Of a stretch of 64,000 bases of DNA, positions 60,415-64,000 are shown one piece after another. A program made the translations under genes and the position numbers. Source of the DNA: an uncultured Prevotellaceae bacterium (GTDB lineage Bacteria > Bacteroidota > Bacteroidia > Bacteroidales > Bacteroidaceae); contig CACWWZ010000003.1 of the NCBI GenBank assembly GCA_902764705.1, positions 25,948-89,947 on the forward strand. The letters run 5' to 3'. Every line of letters starts with the position of its first letter. Within the stretch, counting starts at the first letter, position 1. The notes under the pieces were generated by a model. That model was not told the origin of the DNA, searched no databases, and was given only the letters and a program-made list of their open reading frames with translations.

Positions 60415-62491
60415 CAATCAGTATTCGGGCGTCTACGGCAACCACATCGTGCTCGTCGGCAAGCAGCGGATTGATGTCCATCTCTTTGATTTCCGTCGCG
60501 AAACGCAGCAGCGTGGAGAGTCGGACAATGATTTCAGCATATTTCTGTTCGTTGATGCCTGCCTGTCCGCGGGTGCCTTTCAGAATCTTATAGCCGCGCA
60601 GCGAGCGGATCATGGAGTATGCCTCGTCATACGACAGCGGTGCCAGACCCGAGCTGACGTCCTTCAGCACTTCGACGAAGATGCCGCCCAGTCCGCAGAG
60701 CACCACATGTCCGAAGCGCTCTTCGTATTTCGCTCCGATAAACAGTTCCGTGCCTTTCAACATCTTCTGTACCATCACGCCTGTGGCACCCTCGATTTTC
60801 ATCATGCGCTCGAATTCCAGTGCCAGATGCTCGGGTGTGCGGATGTTCAGCGTGACGCCGCCTACGTCGCTCTTATGGACGGGACCTACCACCTTGGCCA
60901 CCACGGGATATCCCACGCGAGTGGCAAAGCTGATCAGCTCGTCCTTATCCGACGCCACCAGTTCGGGCACCATCGGAATGCCTGCACACTCCAGTATTTC
61001 GTGTACGGTATCTGGAGCCAGATAGCCACCCTTCGTACCTTCAGCTTCCATACGGTTCATTTCGCGGAAGATAATCTTGTGCAGCCTGGGGATGTCAATG
61101 CCGTAAAGCTGTACCTCGGGGGGTGCCGGTGCCGGGGTGTTCATAATCTGCGAGAGCGCTGTGGCCAGCGTCACCTCGTCCGAGAAGTTCACATGGCCCT
61201 TCTGCAGGAATTCCGCCACCTCAGGGCCTGCGGTATGCAGGCTGGGCAGAATGGGGAAAATCGGCTTCTTGCATTCCTGAATCTTCTGGTGCAGCGTCTC
61301 GTAGGCCTCGTAGAGCGTGGTGAGACCCGGCGTGCCATAGATGACAGCAATGGCGTCGATATCGTCGAACTTCTGTTCGCAGTAGTCGATGGCCAGACCC
61401 AGTTCCTTGGCCGTTCCTGTGGCCAGGATGTCGATGGGGTTGGCAACGGCAGAACCGGGAAACAGCTGTTCCTTCAGCTCATCGGCCAGCGGGCCTTCAA
61501 TCTTGGGCACGTTCAGTCCGCCTTTCGACAGCGCGTCAGTCAACATCACACCAGGACCGCCGGCATGGGTGACAATGGCGAAATTACGGCCGTTCAACGG
61601 TGGCAGGGTGAAGATACACCCCACCGTGGTCAGCTCCTCACGCGAGAAGCAACGCACGATGCCCGCCTTGCGGAACAACGCCTCGACGGCGCTGTCGGAC
61701 GAGGCGATGGCTCCCGTATGACTCGATGCCGCACGCGAGCCGCTCTCCGACGATCCTGCCTTGATGGCTGCAATGCGACAGCCCTTGCGAATCAGCGAAC
61801 TGGCGTGGAACAGCAGCTTGTCGGGGTTCGAGATATTCTCGATATAAAGCAGCTTCACCAGCGAGTCAGTCTCGGCATTGAAGTTCTCGTCCATGTATTG
61901 CAGCACGTCTTCGATACCGATCTGTTTGCCGTTGCCGATGCTCCACACGCTGTTGAACTGCAGACCCTTGATGACGGCACTTTCGAGAATGAATACCGCT
62001 GTGGCTCCCGACCCCGACACGAAGTCGACGCCCTTGGGATTCAGCGTGGGGATGGGCTTGGTGAACACGCTATGGTGGTTGCGGTTCAGCAATCCGATGC
62101 AGTTCGGCCCGATCAGCGAGGCGCCATACTGCTCGCAGGTATCCAGAATGCGCTGTTCCAAGACGGCACCCGCATGGGTCTCTTCGCCAAAGCCCGCCGA
62201 AATGATGATGAAGGCTTTGGTTCCCTTCTCCTTCGCCAACAGCTCTACATAGTCTGGGCACATCTTGGCCGCCACCACGAGGATAGCCAGCTCCGTGGGG
62301 GGCAGTTCACGGGCATCGTGGAACGCCTTGATGCCTTGTATTTCGTCCTCCTTGGGATTCACCACACGCAGCGTGCCCTCATAGCCACCCTGCAAAATAT
62401 TACGCACGACGGCGCCACCGGGTTTGTGCACATTGTTAGAGCCACCGATGACGACAATGCTTTTGGGTTTTAGTAATTCGCGATTGATCAT
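60404..62491 (-). CDS. ADP-forming acyl-CoA (acetate-CoA) synthetase, fused subunits
   Basis: Converts acetyl-CoA (or another acyl-CoA), ADP and phosphate into the acid, CoA and ATP. 695 residues with alpha and beta parts in one chain: CoA-binding domain (1-130, SIVVIGGSNNVHKPGG), ligase domain with the phosphorylated His258 in SSHTGAIASSD, and a C-terminal ATP-grasp domain with VVAKVVGPVHKSDVGGV and EMDINPLL. It would add ATP yield to acetate-forming fermentation. It follows the DUF4923 gene by 21 bases; its stop lies in a junction repeat before the phosphatase gene. Confidence 0.92.
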   Translation of the reverse strand: MINRELLKPKSIVVIGGSNNVHKPGGAVVRNILQGGYEGTLRVVNPKEDEIQGIKAFHDARELPPTELAILVVAAKMCPDYVELLAKEKGTKAFIIISAGFGEETHAGAVLEQRILDTCEQYGASLIGPNCIGLLNRNHHSVFTKPIPTLNPKGVDFVSGSGATAVFILESAVIKGLQFNSVWSIGNGKQIGIEDVLQYMDENFNAETDSLVKLLYIENISNPDKLLFHASSLIRKGCRIAAIKAGSSESGSRAASSHTGAIASSDSAVEALFRKAGIVRCFSREELTTVGCIFTLPPLNGRNFAIVTHAGGPGVMLTDALSKGGLNVPKIEGPLADELKEQLFPGSAVANPIDILATGTAKELGLAIDYCEQKFDDIDAIAVIYGTPGLTTLYEAYETLHQKIQECKKPIFPILPSLHTAGPEVAEFLQKGHVNFSDEVTLATALSQIMNTPAPAPPEVQLYGIDIPRLHKIIFREMNRMEAEGTKGGYLAPDTVHEILECAGIPMVPELVASDKDELISFATRVGYPVVAKVVGPVHKSDVGGVTLNIRTPEHLALEFERMMKIEGATGVMVQKMLKGTELFIGAKYEERFGHVVLCGLGGIFVEVLKDVSSGLAPLSYDEAYSMIRSLRGYKILKGTRGQAGINEQKYAEIIVRLSTLLRFATEIKEMDINPLLADEHDVVAVDARILIERS

Positions 62492-62512
62492 GACGCAAGT
62501 CTGTAAACATTC

Positions 62513-63124
62513 TTATTTGGTAAGCTCAAAGCCTACACGAGCACCGTTGGCACTCTTGGCCAACTTGCTGACAGCCTGAACGGCGGCAGCGTTGCTGACC
62601 TTACCCTCTTTCTGAAGGAGGTTCACCATCTGCGTGGCGTCAAACATCAGGCCCATTCCCCGCTCTGTCTTAATGACGTTGCCCTTAAGGGTCTCGGTAG
62701 CCGTCTTGAGCGATATGGCACCGTTCTGGGCATTATAGACGTACGTTCCGCTGAATGGGATGCCATTCACCTTAGCCGAGAACTTGTTGCCGTCAAGGAA
62801 CGAGAAAGAAGTGTTGCTGCTATTGATGCCGATGCTGTTGTAGCTGCTTGCCAGCGACGAGTTCATGTTGGCAACAGCAGCAGTACCTCCGGCATTTGTC
62901 AGCGCCTGCTGGGTAGTAAAGGCAGTACTGGGAGCAGTGTAGTTCCAGCTGCCGAGAATGCCCGACTGGCCACCGAACAGCACATTACTCAATACAGCGC
63001 CAAGCACACTGCTCAGCACGTCAGAACTTGACGTAGGGGTCGACGTTGTTCCCATTCCCGGAGTCATGCAGCTCGACAGCATCAGCGTCGTGGCTGCGAA
63101 AAGCGACAAAAAAGTTTTCTTCAT
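62513..63124 (-). CDS. DUF4923 family lipoprotein
   Basis: 203 residues. The lipoprotein signal is MKKTFLSLFAATTLMLSSC with the lipidated Cys19. A Ser/Thr-rich linker is followed by a domain with ILGSWNYTAPSTAF, FSFLDGNKFSAKVNG and a helical C-terminus. This matches the Bacteroidetes DUF4923 family, of unknown function, anchored in the outer membrane by inference. First gene of the operon DUF4923-synthetase-phosphatase-membrane protein. Confidence 0.82.
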   Translation of the reverse strand: MKKTFLSLFAATTLMLSSCMTPGMGTTSTPTSSSDVLSSVLGAVLSNVLFGGQSGILGSWNYTAPSTAFTTQQALTNAGGTAAVANMNSSLASSYNSIGINSSNTSFSFLDGNKFSAKVNGIPFSGTYVYNAQNGAISLKTATETLKGNVIKTERGMGLMFDATQMVNLLQKEGKVSNAAAVQAVSKLAKSANGARVGFELTK

Positions 63125-63164
63125 AATGTTGTAGATTTAATAGGTAAATTATTGTTTCATGCTG

Positions 63165-63196
63165 CAAAGTTACGAATAAGCGAGGACAATACCAAA
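63165..63196 (-). promoter_or_regulatory. Promoter of the DUF4923 operon
   Basis: TTTG, 20 bases, TAACTTTG on the minus strand with CTCGCTTATTCG in the spacer, identical to the frr promoter spacer. Confidence 0.8.
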
Positions 63197-63225
63197 AAAA
63201 TACGCAAAATTAATGGCCATTTATT

Positions 63226-63256
63226 TTTGTACTTCAATTTATTTTTCTTAATTTTG
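63226..63256 (+). promoter_or_regulatory. Promoter of a possible small RNA
   Basis: TTTG, 19 bases, TAATTTTG. No start codon with a meaningful frame follows; a strong terminator lies 130 bases on. Confidence 0.55.
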
Positions 63257-63261
63257 TCACA

Positions 63262-63430
63262 GCTAAAACCAAAATTATAATCACCAAACCCGGACTGTAC
63301 ATCAACAGCAGACATAAAGTCGTGATTAAGTGAGAATAAGGCGGAACCCACGGAAACGGGACCCCGGCGGTCATTATTTATATCGATACAATAATCGGGA
63401 GAGCTTAATTGCCCTCCCGATTATTGTTCA
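63262..63430 (+). ncRNA. Candidate small RNA of about 165 bases
   Basis: Gene-free stretch with a promoter at its 5' end and a 14-pair terminator hairpin at its 3' end. The inner part holds a GC-rich segment (GGAACCCACGGAAACGGGAC, near 63342-63361) able to form short hairpins, in an otherwise AT-rich surrounding. It does not resemble tmRNA or SRP RNA as far as I can judge. Expression is not shown. Confidence 0.4.
63388..63427 (+). terminator. Terminator of the candidate small RNA
   Basis: ACAATAATCGGGAG paired with its exact complement CTCCCGATTATTGT around a 12-base loop, followed by a short T-containing tail. Confidence 0.65.
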
Positions 63431-63468
63431 GTTTGCGAATGATCCTCAACTCCTGACTCCTTTTCTCT

Positions 63469-63570
63469 TAATTCTTAATTGAACTTCGTTCGAGCCTGCT
63501 TTCGCTCGGAAAAACTGGAACAAGTTCCGTTCTTCTCTCGTTTAATCGCAGCCTTCTTAATTCTTAATTT
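63469..63570. repeat. Interspersed repeat: two CTTAATTCTTAATT units flanking a GAACTTCGTTCG segment
   Basis: TTCTTAATTCTTAATT-type units at both ends enclose a segment with CTTTCGCTCGGAAAAACT and GGAACAAGTTCC. A related CTTTCGCTCGAAAACT lies upstream of frr (45906-45921). Together they look like a dispersed repeat element. Confidence 0.5.
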
Positions 63571-63679
63571 AAAAGGGTCCGTAGCCCATGCACGAGGTTG
63601 TTCCCAGTGCGGTCAGTGCCGCCGTCAGTGCCGCTATCGCCACGCGAATCACCACCTCCCAAAAATTATTCTTTTTCAT
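63569..63679 (-). CDS. Smalltalk family peptide, 36 residues
   Basis: MKKNNFWEVVIRVAIAALTA, then ALTALGTTSCMGYGPF. This is the pattern of the very short Bacteroidales smalltalk proteins: a KK-W start, one hydrophobic helix with alternating Ala/Leu/Thr, and a TTSCM end. The function is unknown. They commonly sit next to a HU-family DNA-binding protein gene, which fits the partial gene upstream. The stop lies in an ATTCTTA-type repeat. Confidence 0.8.
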   Translation of the reverse strand: MKKNNFWEVVIRVAIAALTAALTALGTTSCMGYGPF

Positions 63680-63724
63680 ACGCTTTAATTTTTACATTGT
63701 TACATTTTTATATTTTTACATTTT

Positions 63725-63758
63725 AAAAGGTTACGCCCACGCGGGGCGCTAACCTTTT
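63725..63758. repeat. Hairpin between the partial gene and smalltalk
   Basis: AAAAGGTTA-CGCCC / GGGCG-C-TAACCTTTT, a 14-pair stem with a bulge. No T run follows on the minus strand, so it may be a processing or attenuator structure rather than a simple terminator. TTTTTACATT-type repeats follow it. Confidence 0.5.
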
Positions 63759-63773
63759 AACTTGGCGCACCTT

Positions 63774-64000
63774 TTAATCGCCGCCCGACTCGAAACCGCC
63801 GCCGTTGCTTTCGCCACCAGTGCTGCCACCAGTGTTACCACTCCCCTCGCCCGTTGGAGAGGGGTCGGGGGTGAGGCTGTTCTCGCCCGTTGGAGAGGGG
63901 GCGGGGGTGAGGCTGTTCTCATCCTCGCCCGTCAGCTCCGAGTAGAGCTTGGTGCTCAGGGTGGTGCCCTGCTTCATGGCCGAGGCCTTGTACAGCGACT
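63774..64000 (-). CDS. Partial gene, C-terminal end; possibly HU-family DNA-binding protein
   Basis: Runs off the window edge; only the last 75 codons are seen. The visible part reads SLYKASAMKQGTTLSTKLY..., then a Pro/Gly/Ser-rich tail with a duplicated 12-residue unit (NSLTPxPSPTGE) and a Gly-rich end. The HU assignment rests mainly on the neighbouring smalltalk gene, a usual partner; the visible residues alone do not prove it. Confidence 0.45.
   Translation of the reverse strand, partial: SLYKASAMKQGTTLSTKLYSELTGEDENSLTPAPSPTGENSLTPDPSPTGEGSGNTGGSTGGESNGGGFESGGD
63847..63918. repeat. 36-base tandem duplication in the partial gene
   Basis: Two adjacent 36-base copies with one mismatch encode ENSLTPxPSPTG twice. 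Each contains a GAGAGGGG/CCCCTC-type palindrome. Confidence 0.85.

Noticed and set aside
60378-60417. N-terminal KEVKVVRGVKEV extension of the phosphatase
   Set aside because: It needs a TTG start and is encoded entirely by a junction repeat that also holds the stop of the preceding gene; the ATG at 60378 is the natural start.
60125-62473. A 782-codon open frame on the plus strand opposite the acyl-CoA synthetase and phosphatase genes, and a 676-codon frame opposite the M16 gene (5708-7738)
   Set aside because: Both lie fully antisense to well-recognised conserved genes, have no recognisable domains or promoters, and have compositions typical of codon-bias shadows in GC-rich coding DNA.

Overview
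The window looks like chromosomal DNA from a Bacteroidales bacterium, most likely a Prevotella-type (Prevotellaceae) gut or rumen species. The evidence is: promoters of the TTTG-N19/20-TAnnTTTG type in front of most transcription units; few Shine-Dalgarno sequences; families typical of this order (DUF3836, DUF4421, DUF4923, DUF4954, GSCFA, smalltalk, bifunctional FKP, MurF-Alr fusion, YfhO, a hybrid two-component regulator); and pectin-directed glycoside hydrolases. No phage, insertion sequence, CRISPR array or rRNA was seen. All calls come from reading the sequence by eye. Domain limits are approximate and no database was searched.

Layout. 0-2.3 kb: initiator tRNA-Met, a GH28 pectinase and a DUF3836 protein. 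2.4-8.6 kb: hflX, a DUF4954 beta-helix protein and a secreted M16 peptidase. 8.6-14 kb: GH51 arabinofuranosidase, class I fumarase and an M6 protease. 14-23.6 kb, minus strand: clpB behind a coupled unit AKR-GH2-GH105-GH106 that fits rhamnogalacturonan breakdown. 23.7-32 kb: GSCFA protein, FKP fucose salvage enzyme, YfhO membrane protein, the convergent pair mtnN/luxS and a DUF4421 protein. 32-35.7 kb: typA, rpsO, a 57-residue small gene and a 3' remnant of a BspA-like surface protein gene. 36-45.8 kb, minus strand: one operon of four large PAS sensor kinases. 46-50 kb: frr-rsgA-murF/alr. 50-56 kb: a small HExxH protein, a hybrid two-component regulator and a GH43 enzyme. 56-63 kb: nhaD, a membrane protein, a SpoIIE-type phosphatase, an ADP-forming acyl-CoA synthetase and a DUF4923 lipoprotein. 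The end holds a possible small RNA, a smalltalk gene and a partial gene.

The most unusual signal is the four-kinase operon. In the order transcribed, kinases 1 and 3 have Tyr in place of the phospho-accepting His of the H-box, plus further damage in the ATP-binding boxes. Kinases 2 and 4 look catalytically intact. It appears to be a duplicated pseudokinase/kinase pair with no response regulator alongside.

A second theme is short repeats. Small hairpins and low-complexity units sit at gene junctions, where they supply stop codons. They also lie in frame inside conserved proteins (clpB, fkp, the GSCFA gene, hflX, mtnN and one kinase). One forms the signal peptide of a protease.
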